Positions 23,461 through 36,800 of a stretch of 64,000 bases of DNA are shown here, piece by piece; the first letter of the stretch is position 1; every line of letters begins with the position of its first letter. The position numbers and the translations under genes were made by a program. The notes beneath the pieces were generated by a model. That model saw only the letters and a program-made list of their open reading frames with translations, ran no database searches and had not been told where the DNA came from. Origin of the DNA: Amaurobius ferox (Eukaryota > Arthropoda > Arachnida > Araneae > Amaurobiidae); the NCBI GenBank assembly GCA_951213105.1, contig OX578145.1:118713239-118777238 (forward strand). The letters run 5' to 3'.

Positions 23461-25681
23461 AAAAACAAATTCAATTAAATTCTGACTTTTGGGATATCCT
23501 CCAGAAAGAAAAAAGAGATATATTATATAATAAATATCTTTCCAAGAGTTTGATCATTTTTATGAGAGAGGCTTCACATTTTAAAATAAATTTGGTAGAT
23601 AACAATTTTTCATATTTTTTTTTAATTTTATATAACTTTTCGTGATATACTTATTTAATGGCATTTTTAATGCACTTTCCTACGTTCTAGAGAGTTAAAA
23701 TTTGGTACACATCTTAAATTTGTTGAACATTTTATTCTACAAAAATTTGGTGTATCTTTAAATATAGATCCTACATTTTTTTCGAAATGGCCTGCAAATA
23801 ATCCCCGTTCACTTAGTACTGTGATAATGTAAAAGAGATATCACCACTGAATGTATCGCATTTTAGAAATTTTTAAATGAAATTGCATTTCAGTTGGAAA
23901 GTGTTTCATGATCAATGCTTATTCATGATTGATCTTTCTTGTTTGTAATAGTCTTATATTTTGATGCGAAGCATTTATTTCACGGATTATTAGTTAAATA
24001 TGAATTGTATTTTGATGAGAACTGTGCACTTGAGCATGCATAATTTATTCTGTTTGGGTTATTAAGTGCCAATTGTTTCAATTTGCGTAGTGTTAATTTA
24101 ATGCTAAAAATGTTGTTCTTTAGATCTTAGATCTTGTGCACCATTATTTCGCTTTGCGAGAAGCACAGTCAGTGCATTATGTATAAGGAAAGACATGTTG
24201 CCCCAATTAGATTTTATTTTTCTGTAGCATTGATATTAAAACCCAACTAATGTCACACATATTGCATTAATCGTAGTCTCACGATAAAATGCCTCCTGAT
24301 AAAAGGGTCTGTAGCCCACACACACACATAAGCAAAAACAAAATTTTATTTTCTGGACTTCAAAAATTGAGTTTTGTGATTCAAACAACGCAAACTGCAT
24401 GTTTCTGTGGGGATTACATCAGCTGATATAGCAGTGTTTATGGTCTACTATCTGTGTTGTACTTAATAAGAGAGTACCTTAAACTTAAAGTCCATTTATC
24501 TCGCAATGGATTTTTTTTCATGATTTGTCAACTTACATCTTACATCTACCTGCAGTGCTTACCAGAAGAATATCTAAAATTCTTTGTAAGGTATAAAATT
24601 TGGGGCAGAGTTTCTTTATTCTATTTCCAATAAATCGTCTTCAGGATTTTTGATTTTGAGTAAAAATTTTGAAAATATTTTTACTCAAAGCAAATATTAC
24701 TCTGAAATATAACGCTTTTATTTACTTTAGAAATTATTAAAAATTTTTATAACTTATATTTTTTTAAATCGTGAAGACAAATTAACTTTAAGAAAAGATT
24801 CGAAAGTACCTAGAAGAAAATTTGCTTCGACCCAGTGAAATCTTGGGTGATTATCTTGGGTGATAATCACCAAATGATTATCTTGGAAGTATTAAATCAT
24901 GACGCCGTCAACAGTTTTTTACGAGCGACTTTTCAGCACCACTGGTTTTATTTGCGACAATGAAGAAAGAGAAGCAGACTAGATCCGGAACGTGTTCGAA
25001 TGCTCGTTTTCTTAAATAAAAATCTGCAGTAGGTAAGAAGCAACAATTGTAGTTTACCTAAAATAAAAAGCTACGGAAAAATAACTAGCATTTAAAATAA
25101 AAAATTTCATTTCTAAATTAATGTTGTTTTATGACACATTTTACTTTTTCATTTTAAATTAATTTATTTACTAATGATTAATAAATAACATTTAATAAAT
25201 ATAAATATTATTTATTAACAATTTGAAATTCGGGGTGATATTTGAGATCTTGTTTATATCGAATTTTAGAAAAGTATTATTCGTATTTTTCTACTTTTAA
25301 GTCAAAATGGAGGAACAAGCGTACAAGGACTAATATTATGTGATAACCGTAACCACTTTTTAACAACTTGATCTAAATTATTTTAGAAACATAGACATTA
25401 AATAACATTCATATGTAGTAAGTGGATGGTCCGTTGGACTTTAGCAGATTTGAATTTGAACAAAAGTAGATGCACGTGCTTCTGCGGTTTGAACGGTTGT
25501 GTCAGCAGCGATCTCTGAGGATAACTGACTCGGGTTAAACTGCAGATGAAAGAATTCAATACGTTGAAGTTGAATCACTCGCTCATTGTTACATGTCGTG
25601 GGAAACATAAGACTCCAGGAATTTTCCATGACTTTGTTCTGTTAAATACAGACTTATGCATGACTGAAATTTCAACTTATC
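23461..25681. other. AT-rich sequence with repeat fragments
   Basis: The segment at about 23860-23950 (AATTGCATTTCAGTTGGAAA) recurs at 42860-42935 and inverted at 31455-31510. A RepA end fragment lies at about 24175-24225. No supported gene. Confidence 0.45.
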
Positions 25682-26660
25682 ACTTTCCTTATATACAATA
25701 ATGTATAATAGGAAAGTATTGTGACGGGGTCGAAAATTCGAATTCGGGTTTTCGACGGGAGAGCACGTTTCAAGCATCTCTGATCACGAATCAAGCATTT
25801 TTGAAGTGATGTCTGTGTGTGTGTGTGTGAAAGTGTGTGTGTGAGTGTGTGTGTATCAGTGAGTCTGTGGAGACGATAACTGACGAACGAATAGACCGAT
25901 TCGAATGAAATTTGGTACAAAAATCACAATCCGTAAACACTGGAAGCCTATTGTTTTTATACGCAATCGAATATTCAGAACCCCTTTAAATTTTCGAGTG
26001 AAATTTTGAAAAAATCGTCAAAAAATCAAAACCTCTAATAAAGTTACGTAAATAGACATTTCTTATGTAATTTTTCATTAGAAAACGATTGACATAAATT
26101 TTAGAACGCTAGCCTGAACCGTTCTCGAGATATTGCACATTTTTCAAAAAATTATCAAAAAGTCATATAAAATAAAAAAAAATATTTCCTATTAAGAAAC
26201 ATGTTCACTTTTCATACGTAATACCATGCGATAAATTGGGTGACATCATTCTCGTGGATCTAGCTCGTTCCATTCATGAAAAAAAATGCTTTGAGTAATA
26301 CTTTTATATTTGAACGCCAATACAATAGTCATTTATCTGCTGTAAGAATAACTTATTTCTTCGTCCATAACGCTTGGCGATATTTTGGCGACTAATTTGG
26401 CGGAATGTCGCCAACTTGGCGACTTTGTTAAATGTTGCTAAATTAACGAAAAACTCGCCAAATGGATAAAAATGACGCTAAATCAATGACGTCTTACTGA
26501 TGATGACGACATGGAAAATGATGACTCATTGACGAAAATTCAATATCTTGGAAAGAATATAAATAACTACTATAAAAATAATCTATTTTTTTTTACTGTA
26601 GAAGTAGTAAATTTATGCATTATATAAGGAAAGTCATGTGCTGCCCACATCAGATTTTTT
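25682..26660 (-). repeat. RepA copy 5 (reverse)
   Basis: Hairpin at 25682-25716, (TG)n tract at about 25812-25855, all conserved internal blocks, and end GCCCACATCAGATTTTTTT. It carries an extra local duplication around 26487-26540. Confidence 0.85.
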
Positions 26661-26859
26661 TAAATTTTGTTTTGAGTAATCAAATATCGTAATGAAGTGC
26701 AAGTCTCCAATCAATTTTCTCCGGAATTTATATTCAACATTTGTATATCTATTTATATCACAATCGGTATCAAAGTGAACATTAACTGAAGTACGGCTCA
26801 ATTCGACATTTTGATATCAGAATCCATTTAGTGGTAACTTTTTTTCTTTTTTAAATTTT

Positions 26860-27430
26860 ACAAGAAAAATTTTGAAAAATCGGTATTGTGAGTACAAATG
26901 ATTATAATTATAGCTTGTTACCCTTCACTTTAAAGGGCTTGAAAAAATATTTCGATTGATACATACTTGACAATGAACCCCGGGGGGGGGGGGGGGGCTA
27001 ATGACGTCACGAACAAAAAATAAATTATGTTGCGGCTATTTTTCACAACAATGATTGAAATTATCAAGGCTCGTGATCTTTCAACCATAAATAAACCATT
27101 TTATACATTATTATATCATATTTTATCCTATGGTTCTATCTTACAAAAAATATAAAATTTCGAAGTTTTCACTCGAATTTAAAAAAAAAAAAAAATTTGT
27201 CTAGTTCTTGAATTTTTTGATAACAAAGCCGGACATAAAATTTCGTGAAAATCCATTCATGTTTGTGGCCGTTATCGTGTACTACACAAGAAATCGACTA
27301 CATACATACATACATACAGACAGACAAACAGGCGGACACTCCAAAAATAGTCAAAACATGTTCAGGAGTTCTTAAAACATTGGCATCAAAATCTTGAATT
27401 CGAAAATTTTCGTGGAAACAATACTTACCC
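26860..27430 (+). repeat. RepB copy 2
   Basis: Shares CTTGTTACCCTTCACTTTAA, a G-run (26982-26998), an A-run and GATAACAAAGCCGGACATAA with copies at 8890-9310 and 28470-29030. Confidence 0.7.
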
Positions 27431-27436
27431 TATACT

Positions 27437-28471
27437 ACACTGGTGTCCAAAATTAAGGTTACAAACACAAAACATGTTGTTATTGTTGAGACCTGGACCG
27501 TCCGACCTGCTAGAAAGGTGTTGTTGTTGTTATTGAGACCCAGACTGTCCGACCTACCAGAAAGGTGTTGTTGTTGAGACCCAGACCGTCCGACCTACCA
27601 GAAAGGTGTAAGGTAACTGTTTGGATGGCCAGGAAGAGCCACCCAATTTAGACCGGAACCCAGTGGGGGTGGTATCTACAGGGAACCGTACCCTCCTTCC
27701 CCTATCACCAACCTCTCGGAAGGACTTACGGATCCACATGTTTAACGTGATCGTACTCCGCGTGAACACGGCGGCAGATTTGGCAGTGGCGGGATCGAAC
27801 CCGCGCCTACCGAGTGCAATTCCCGCGCGCTAACCACTGGGCTATCGCGCCCCAACATAAAACATGTGATATCTCGAAAAGTATTTGGTTTATTCTAATG
27901 AAATTTTGTGCACAGATGACCCCAAACTATGAGACTGCTAATAGTAACATAATAAAATAAACAGGAGGTATATTTTTTGCGATATATAAATCAGACCAAA
28001 AACGGCCATACCTTGATACGTCATATCTCCAGAATGGTCCGGCTAATATAGAATGGGGCCCGCCCCGCACAGCTTTACAAGCCGCACTACGGGCAATACT
28101 GTAAATAAGATTGTTGATCATAGCTTGTGGCAGCAAATCCCAGTCTTCTGAAAGCGAGGATTTTAACGCCTGGAGGGTCCTGATAGGGGGTTGACGTCGT
28201 GTAATGGCTATATTCCTAAAGCATACCAAACATGCTCTATAGAATTTAGGTTCGGCGACTTCTCTAACCACACCATACGGAGAATACCCTCTTCCTCCAG
28301 AAAATCGTCGACAAGTGGAGCTCTGTGTTGCCTTGCATTATCGTTCATAAAAATAAAGTCCTCTCCAAAAACTCCTCGGAAAAAACTCACATAAGGTTTA
28401 AGGATCTCATCTCTATAGTGCTGTGCGGTCACAGTGTCCGCATCGAAGATTGGCAGTGGTCGTTGATCCAA
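27437..28471 (-). pseudogene. Tc1-like transposase remnant, interrupted by a SINE
   Basis: A Tc1-type end (GGTGTCCAAAATTAAGGTTA) lies at about 27442-27461. Minus-strand coding sequence runs from 28471 to about 27990. It has VTAQHYRDEILKPYV, then FMNDNARQHRAPLVDDFLEE (second catalytic Asp in the NDNARQH box), then SPNLNSIEHVW (catalytic Glu retained). A frameshift near 28208-28271 moves to the frame with RTLQALKSSLSEDWDLLPQA. The first catalytic Asp and the DNA-binding domain are missing because the 5' side is cut off at the RepB junction. This is the C-terminal half of a DDE transposase, inactive. Confidence 0.85.
27478..27856 (-). mobile_element. tRNA-derived SINE with triplicated tail
   Basis: Minus-strand head from about 27855 has box A (TAGCCCAGTGGTTAGCGC) and box B (GGTTCGATCCC), then the same body as the 20.5-kb copy. 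The 3' end has three successive tail modules of about 40-50 bp (GTAGGTCGGACGGTCTGGG type) separated by GTT repeats. AAAACATGT flanks both sides (about 27469-27477 and 27860-27868). It is inserted into the Tc1 remnant and is therefore younger than it. Confidence 0.85.
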
Positions 28472-29030
28472 ATGATTGCAGTTATAACGTGTTACTCTTC
28501 ACTCTTTAAAGGGCTTAACAAAATCTTTCTATTAATACCATACATGGCAACGTACCCCTGGAGAGATTAATCCCCTCCCCAGAGGGGGATAACGACGTGA
28601 CGAACACAAAAATTGTATCGCGGCTACTTTTGGCAACAATGTTTGAAACTATTAAGCCTCCTGATCATTGAACCATAAATAATCCCTTTTATGCATAACT
28701 ATGTCAAATTTTGTCGTATGCTGCCATGTTAAAAAAGTATAAAATTGTGAGTAAATTTCGAAATTTTCGCTCGAATTAAAAAAAAATTCTATCCAATTTA
28801 GATTTCTCGTTAACAAAGCCGGATATAAAGTTTCGTGAAAATCCAATAGTATTTGTAGCAGCTATTGTGTGCACTAAAGATCGACCACAGACAATCAGAC
28901 ACACAGATGGACATCACTCCAAAAATAGTCTAAACGTGTTCATGAAGTCCTAAAACACATATTGGCATAAAAATCTCGAAATTGAAAATTTCTTGAAAAC
29001 AATACTTTCTCAACAAAATATATGGGAAAG
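28470..29030 (+). repeat. RepB copy 3
   Basis: Same block order as copy 2; it directly truncates the Tc1 remnant at its left edge. Confidence 0.65.
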
Positions 29031-30959
29031 TAAAAATCAAACACAGGAGGAGCAAAATTAAAAAATTGCAAATATTTTGCAAAATAAAAATAAACCTAAA
29101 GGAGGGAGGGGGGGGGGGGATTGGAAAAGTAAAATGTTTTTCTTCAAGAATATTTATGATTTAATATAGAACGAACGCATCGGCTTTCTAATAAAGCAGA
29201 ATTTTGAAAAGCAATTTGACATCTCCTCAGAAGTAGAATTATGAAATATTGGGTTACGTTTTACTTTAAATATACAGAACGTCAATGATTAACGTATAAA
29301 ATAACAATTTAAAATGCAAACAAAAAATATATTTTGCATTCTGTGTAACTTCGAATCTCGTGATCTCGATTTGGTAGTTTCGAGTTCCTCTTCGGTGACT
29401 CAGCCATTTTTTTTTTTTAGGGTATCATTTCACAAGTGTTACGACAATATCAAAATCTGTAATTATCTTTTTTATTAGGTTTGTTGAAATTACTGAACTG
29501 CAACATTACGAAAAGCTTTTGAATTTTTTTTTTTTTTTTTTTTTTTTTTCGCGTTTTGTATTCGTTGTGCACGCTTGACGCTTCGTGAATCTATTTTCCC
29601 TCTTTTTATAGGGGGGAAAAAATCGTTTGTTGATTTTTTTTTTCTGTATAAACATATAGATCGTTACCATTAGGTTATTTACTTCGACCGTGAAGTTTGA
29701 GTTCAACTCTTTTACGAAAATGTTGCTTCGAAGCAGGGCCTGTCTTACGCGCGGGCGACCGGGGCCGTGGCCCCCAAATTTCACTATAAAGAGCAGAACA
29801 TTTAAAAAGTTTCTGAAACATTTAGAAATATCAGCTATATGTAAGAAAATTTTAGCGAAATTTATTCTCTTAGTAAACATAAACTTTAGAAAATTGTGCA
29901 GAGGGAGCGCATTTGTGCTATACGAAAAGGACTAGTGCAGTACAAAAGTGGAATTTGTGCAGTGTATAAAAACTGTATTTTATTTAATATTTTTCAGTCT
30001 TGCAGTTGGGGTTTAACGGATATATTTTTCTTATAAAAAAATAAATGTGTTTATTTAAACGGCCGTAAATTTTTTATTAAAATTGAAGTGTCATAGTTGA
30101 ATTACTTTTGTTGTAAGTTAAGCCCTTTTATTTAATAAAAACTGCACAATAGGCTTTGTATATATGAATTAAAAAGAAATGTATTAAATAAGAAATGTAT
30201 TAACACATATATAGAAGTTCAAATTTTTGTATCATCCATGTGTAGTATTAACATTTAAAATATGGCGTATATAATTTTAAACATTTGTTTGCAGTTGCCT
30301 TATATTTTGTAAATGTATTCATTTCTTTACTTTTTATATACTTAATTTACTATTTTACTTTTCAGGTGAGTGATTTAATTTTCTATATCTTGATCTGCAT
30401 CTCCTCTGTAAGTAAGTTTTGAATTTTCATATGTATTAGTTGACTGATTTAGGAAGAATGGCTTTGCTATCAATAGCAAAGCCAATAGTCATCAATAGTC
30501 ATAAATAATAACAAATCACTGCTGGATGACAAAACATCGATTTGGATTTTCTTCTGCCTTTATAATTCAACAGTGTTTGTCAGTTTTTCACCTGAAACTC
30601 TGTGATGTTTTTCGTACTATTAAAAATTGCAAGAAACTGGTTAATGACTTATTTCTGACGGCCAATTCCTCCCAGTTATAGCTTGACCAGGGTTTTTTCT
30701 CCCTCTTTTCTTGTTAGATATTTGGCTGTATCGTCCAGGTTTTCACGTTCATTTTTATGATTTCTATATTCTATTCTCTATTCCTTCTGCTTCCTTTCAC
30801 TAAGTGGCTCTGGTACTGCCAGCGCGAGTAGGCGCAGCGCATGGTAAGTTCATTTAGTGTGTCGTCTTTAACTTGCGCTGAACAACAACAACAACAAAAA
30901 AAAATCCATAGCGTGGTATTGAAATAATCATCTGTTTCTTACATTTTATTTGTGCGTCA
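29031..30959. other. AT-rich sequence, no gene seen
   Basis: G-run at 29108-29119 and T-run at 29526-29550. The block at about 29730-29775 (CGGGGCCGTGGCCCCC) is GC-rich and probably repeat-derived. No recognisable protein. Confidence 0.45.
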
Positions 30960-31068
30960 TTACTTTCCATTAGTATAGTGTATAAGGAAAATATATCGAG
31001 TTTTCGACGGGAGAGCACGTTTCAAGCATCGCTGAACATAAATCGAACGTTCTTGAGATGATGTCTTT

Positions 31069-31099
<31 letters not shown>

Positions 31100-31389
31100 G
31101 GGACAATATCTCACGAACAATTGGAGCGATTCGAACGAAATTTGGTACAAAAATTACAATCCGTGAATAATGGTGGAAACCTATTGTTTTTAAACGCGAT
31201 CGAATGTTCAGAACATCCCCCAAATTTTCGAATAAAATTTTGAAAAAATCATCAAAACATCATAACGTTCAATAAAGTTACGAAAATAATCATTTCTTAT
31301 GTAATTTTTCATTATAAAACGATTGAAATAAATTTTAGAATGCTAGCATGAATAGCTCTCGATATATTGCACATTTTTTAAATAAATTT

Positions 31390-31390
<1 letters not shown>
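30960..31390 (-). repeat. RepA copy 6, truncated at an A-run
   Basis: Starts at the hairpin (decayed) and carries a TG then poly-G tract (31070-31102). It ends at a roughly 36-nt A-run (31388-31424), beyond which the rest of RepA is missing. Confidence 0.75.
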
Positions 31391-31427
<37 letters not shown>

Positions 31428-31508
31428 ATAAGGTGAATAACAAGATCAATCATACATAAAGAAAGCATCGATTAATTGATTATGAAACACTTTCCAACTG
31501 AAATGCAA

Positions 31509-31551
31509 CCCGCTGAATGTATCGCATCAATAAATGCGATACATTCAGCGG
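31509..31551. repeat. Hairpin, 18-bp stem
   Basis: CCGCTGAATGTATCGCAT is followed by a 6-nt loop and its exact complement. It sits at the join of the 31455-31510 dispersed fragment and RepA copy 7. Confidence 0.85.
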
Positions 31552-31560
31552 TAATATTTT

Positions 31561-31690
31561 TACTTTCCTTATATACATAATGTATAAGGAAAGTATTGTG
31601 ACGGGGTCGAAAATTCGAATTCGAGTTTTCGACGGGAGAGCACGTTTCAAGCATACATGATCACGAATCAAACATTTTTGAAATGATGTC

Positions 31691-31740
<50 letters not shown>

Positions 31741-32513
31741 TCAGTCTGTGGAGACGATAACTGACGAACGAATGGACCGATTCGAACAAAATTTGGTACA
31801 AAAATCACAATCCGTAAACACTGGAAGCCTATTGTTTTTATACGCAATCTAATGTCCAGAACACCTCTAAATTTTCGAATGAAATTTTGAAAAAATCGTC
31901 AAAAGATCAAAACTGCTAATAAAGTTACGAAAATAGACATTTCTTATGTAAATTTTCATTAGAAAACGATTGACATAAATTTTAGAACGCTAACATGAAC
32001 CATTCTAGAGATATTGTACATTTTCAAAAAAATTATCAAAAAGTCATATAAAATAAAAAAAAAATATTTCCTATTGAGAAACATGTTCACTTTTCATATG
32101 TAATACCATGCGATAAATTGGGTGACGTCATTCTCGTGGATCTAGCTCGTTCCATTTATGAAAAAAGATACTTTAAGCAATACTTTTGTATTTGAACGCC
32201 ACTAGTTATTTGTCTGCTGTAAGAATAACTTATTTCTTCGTCCATAACGCTTGGCGAGATTTTGGCGACGAATTTGGCGGAATGTCGCCAACTTGGCGAC
32301 TTTTTGAAATGTTGCCAAATTAACGAAAATCTCGCCAAATGGATACAAATGACGCTAAATCAATGAAAATGACGACTAATTGTCGAAAATTCAATATCTT
32401 GGAAAGAATATTAGTATCTACTATAAGAAAAACCTATTTTTTTTACTGTAAAAGTAGTAAATTCATTACATTATATAAGGAAAGTCATGCGCTGCCCACA
32501 TCAGATTTTTTTA
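31561..32513 (-). repeat. RepA copy 7 (reverse)
   Basis: Complete copy: hairpin 31562-31594, (TG)n at 31690-31738, internal blocks, end GCCCACATCAGATTTTTTT. The 69-codon plus-strand frame at 32339-32548 matches the minus frame at 2669-2914 only because both lie in RepA. Confidence 0.85.
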
Positions 32514-33415
32514 ATTATCACAGAACTACAATAATTTATTTTACTTGAAAACATGAAACTTCATCGAAAAAAGGTAACTTTATTCCAATAACGTCATCAA
32601 AATATAAATCGTCTCGCTCTCGCTGTAGAAGTAGTGAATATTACATTTTTACACTTTTATTCCAGACTCTAGAGTTAACAAATTTTGCGTGAAAAAAAAA
32701 TTCAGCAATTCTTATACAACTCATCTTACAATCACTTGTTTACATTCTGTATCCATTAAAATTAGGCTTCGTTGTAGAAATAATCAAAGTTTGATTATCA
32801 TTTAAACTAAAAAATATTGTAATTGCTTTGGCGCAGAATATAAATGCACATAAAATGAGCAAAAATAAAGCGGTTTTAGGACGGATGCAACACTAAATAT
32901 AAATTTAAAAGAACTTTAAAAATCACGATTTTTACTCTGGGAAAAGAAGATGCATGCCATATTTTATTTTGAAGTTTTTCACGTGATGTCTTCCTATTAT
33001 ATGGGTGTAATTATTATTTTAAATTTTATTATAAAAAAAAAAAAAACTACCCAACATATTTTGCTGAAATTTTTTTTACATAAAATTTATGGAATAATTC
33101 GAATATTTTCTAAAATTTTCGAAGCAATTTGTGAATTTTAACTTTGCTTAAATGTTTGAAAAATTAGGTCACATAGGGGTGCAATTTATTTCAATTTTTC
33201 AACCCGGTTTTAATCCGAAACTAATTGGGTGATATTATTTATTTATATTCCCATATGTCCCACAGACTATCTCAACAACAGACTAAAATTTCATTTTGAT
33301 AAAGTCATTTTTGCGGCAGTTTTCATGCGAACGGACAAACAGACAGACAGAATGACCAAAGTTGTAAACACTTTTCAACTATGTGTTGTAAGGTGTTAAA
33401 AAGTATTAATTATTG
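32514..33415 (+). repeat. RepE copy 2 (inverse of the 41.3-42.0 kb copy)
   Basis: Contains the inverse of the 41340-41960 blocks, including TTACAATCACTTGTTTACAT and AATTAGGCTTCGTTGTAGAA. No coding capacity. Confidence 0.7.
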
Positions 33416-34690
33416 TGAAGTATGTTCACCTTTCAATTGTGGGATAAATTTGTTAATATATATCTCGTCGATCTAGCTCAATACATTCACGAGAGAAGAT
33501 ACTTTGGGTAATAGTTTTGTATTTGAACGCCATTAGTCATTTATTTACTATAAGAATAACTTATTTCTCCATCCTTGGCGAATTTTGGCGACAGATTTGG
33601 CAAAATATCGCCAACTGGGCGATTTTTCTTTGAATTGCCAAATTGACGAAAATGTGGCCAAATTTATAAAAATATTGCCAAGTTGATAAAAATATCACCA
33701 AATTGATAAAAATGTAGCCAAATTAATAAAACTAACGCTAAATCAATGAAAATGAGGACTAATTGATGAAAATTCAGTATCTTGGGAAGAATAAAAAAAT
33801 CTACTATAGAAATAACTTATTTTTCCGTCCATAATGCTTGGCGAAATATTAGTGGAATATCGCCAACGTGGCGTATTTTAAAAGTTGCCAAATTGATGAA
33901 AATGTCGCCAAATTTATAAAAACTATTGCTAAATTCATAAAAATCTTGAAAAAAATAACGCTAAATCAATGTAAATGACGAATTATTGATGAAAATTTAA
34001 TATCTTGGAAAGAACATAAGATTTGACTATTAGAATAACCCAATTCTCCGTCCGTCCATAATGTTTGACGAAAAATTTGGCGGGATGTCGCCAACTTGGC
34101 AAAGTTTTAAATGCTGCGAAATTAACGAAAAAGTCACCAAACTGATAAAAATGACACAAAATTGATGATGTCCCTAAATTGATAAAAATAACTTTAAATG
34201 GGAGTTAATGTTTTGCAAATTTTTATTTCCGTCATCTTACGGGAATGCCTTCTAGTATATAAGAAATGTTCTTCTCTACGTTTGTTTGTAACACTTAGCG
34301 AATTTGGTGAATAATCTTGCGAAATATCGCCAACGTGGCGATATTTCACCCCAAATTGACGAATGTGTATGGTCAAAATTGCAAAAATTGTGCTAAGTTA
34401 ATGAAAATGATGCCTAATTGATGAATTTATTATTAAAATATTTTGATATATGGACTATATTGCTTATTGAGGATGTTATTAATATTGATAATTGTTAGAG
34501 TTTCATGAAATATGAGTTAATTGGATACGAAATAATTTTACATGTTGTCATCTGGAAAAGCGCCAAACGTACAATTCAACGTTAAAAAAACTGTGCCATG
34601 TATCTTATACATAATTTTTTCACTGTGAAAGAAGTAAATATATTGCATTATATAAGGAAAGTCATGTGCTGCCCACATCAGATTTTTTTA
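33416..34690. repeat. Degenerate tandem RepA-derived array
   Basis: Repeated variants of GCCAAATTGATAAAAATG and TTGGCGAxxxTTTGGCG, with three or four restarts of the TATCTTGGAAAGAA block (about 33777, 34000 and others). It ends in the GCTGCCCACATCAGATTTTT terminus at 34662-34687. It looks like several partial RepA units amplified in tandem. Confidence 0.6.
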
Positions 34691-35600
34691 CGTTCTGACC
34701 TATTTGTTTATTACTTTTAGTTAGTTTATAGTGGTAAAACTGACTTTTCGTTACCACTATGGCATGAAAAATCGTGACACATGACAGGTTTTCTTGTTGC
34801 CACTCGCTAACAGCTATGCGGTACTCATAAGCGAAAAGAAACCTGATTAATGTATTCTTATTATTAGTGTACATTACTTATGTTAATGAATGATTATCTG
34901 TTATTGAATTTCAAAAGCCACTGGCATAGCAATTGCAATTCAAGAACGTTAATACTGGCATAGCAAAACCACTTCCATTGGATCTGTCATTCTTAATCAC
35001 TAATCTGTCACTTGTTGCCACATTTATTTCACTTAATTCCCCTCATTTAGTGAAATAAATACAGAGCGACTGCGACATAAAAGACCGAGACTACATCCCA
35101 TAAAAGATTTCAAAGCCCCTGCACGTGCAGATATCGGCTCGGCAGCGTTTAACCATTTATTTAATGCTCAATCAGAGTAGGAGGAGCCCCCTACAGGAAC
35201 TGAGCAGTGACTCCGAATAAGTCATTCGCTGCTCCCCCCCCCCCCCCCGCTCCTCTTTTTCTGAAATCAAAGAGGGTTTCTGACGTGGATTCACCCTTAG
35301 AAATGCACCCCCTCATGCAATTTTCCCCGAAATTCCCTGTTTCTGCAGAATGTTGCACCATTCATATATCCATAAATATTGTGAAGACTACATTGGAAAA
35401 GCCAAAAGCACAATCTGCCGAAAGGGTGTCATTTTTGTCCACAAAATTTCTACTTTCTCGGACAGGGTAAAGTACCCTGAAAATTGGCTAACTTTCAATT
35501 TTATAGGTAACTAGTGTAAAAACCTGTCAAAGACAGGAAAAATATTACTCACAAGAAATTAAGTGGTAACATTTACAGTCTCTACCCAAAGTCCAAAAGA
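34691..35600. other. Unassigned sequence
   Basis: C-run at 35236-35249. The open frame at 35207-35470 is not recognised. Confidence 0.4.
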
Positions 35601-36800
35601 GGAATGGATGATTCACCCATTCCTCTTTTGGACTTCAGATTTGTTGGTTTTCTTGCACTGACGAAGAGGATTCAACATATCTCCGAAACAGTTGTATGCT
35701 GCATTATCATTTTAGTTGTGCTTATATACGTTGCTCAAGTTTTCCTTAACTTTATAATTGACGTTTTTCGCCTATCTCGCTTTGTTACAGCATCCATTAT
35801 CCTAACTTTTAAAATTCTCCATTGGGGTACTGCAATCACTTTTATTCGATCGGACATGGTCACTTTCGATACAGGGTGACCCAAAAAGATTGAAGCGCGC
35901 TTTAATTCTTTACCTGTTGGAGATAAGTGGGCAATGTAAATTTCAAAAATGTTGAAAGTAAGGTAGGAAATAAGACTACGTTAATGAAATAGTCCTCCCA
36001 TTCATTTTCAAAAAGTTAAATTTTTTAAATTTTTATACGACCTTAGGCAAATTCAGTCAATCAGAAAATTTTTATTTTTAATGCAATAAGATCATTAAAA
36101 AAACACGCATATGTGTATCTTTAAAATCAACTGAATTATGATAAAAGAAAAAATCTGACTTATGCCACTTTTCTGTACCATGTGAAAGGCTGTTTCATCA
36201 GTGAAAATAGGGATCATAAACAAATTGATGATGGAAATTGTTTAGATAAAAAAAAGTACTTAAAAGTACTTAATTATTGAAAAAATACTTAGTTATTGAA
36301 AAGTACTTAAGAATCTGTGATTGCATCGTGAGCCTACGCGGAATTCGCAAAAATGTCTCCTATGTATTATCATCCAGTTTTATCTTTTTTGTGATATGTC
36401 ACAAATTTACATTTCTAATTTGATATAGGATCCCCATTCACAATGTTCAATTTTCAATTAAATATAACTCGCTTAATTTTAAAGATACAGATATGCGGTT
36501 TTTTTTAATGATCTTATTGCATATAAAATAAAAATTTTTCGATTGACCCAATTTGTCTAAGGAGGTTATATAAAAATTTAAAAAGTGTAACTTTTTGAAA
36601 ATTAATGGGAGGACCGTAGTTTTATTCCCTACCTTACTTTCAACATTTTTGCAATTTAGATTGCCCACTTATCTCCAACAGATAAAGAATTAAAGCGCGC
36701 TTCAATCTTTTTGGGACACCCTGTATAGATAAATCTAACGTGCACACCCATGGACATTTTCTTCCACAGTTATTTTGCGTGCTTATTCCTGTGTAAAGAT
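35601..36800. repeat. RepC copy 2, split by a mariner MITE
   Basis: The left part (35640-35870) matches 20990-21090 and 61190-61340, and the right part (36724-36770) matches the continuation seen at 42990-43050 and 61340-61380. The MITE is inserted between them. Confidence 0.55.
35870..36725. mobile_element. Mariner-type foldback MITE, copy 2
   Basis: Termini CAGGGTGACCCAAAAAGATT (35872) and the inverse ending 36723, with TA on both sides. The arms are inverted over almost their entire length (about 420 bp each), meeting near 36270-36310 in AAGTACTT repeats. The 73-codon frame is arm sequence, not transposase. Confidence 0.85.
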
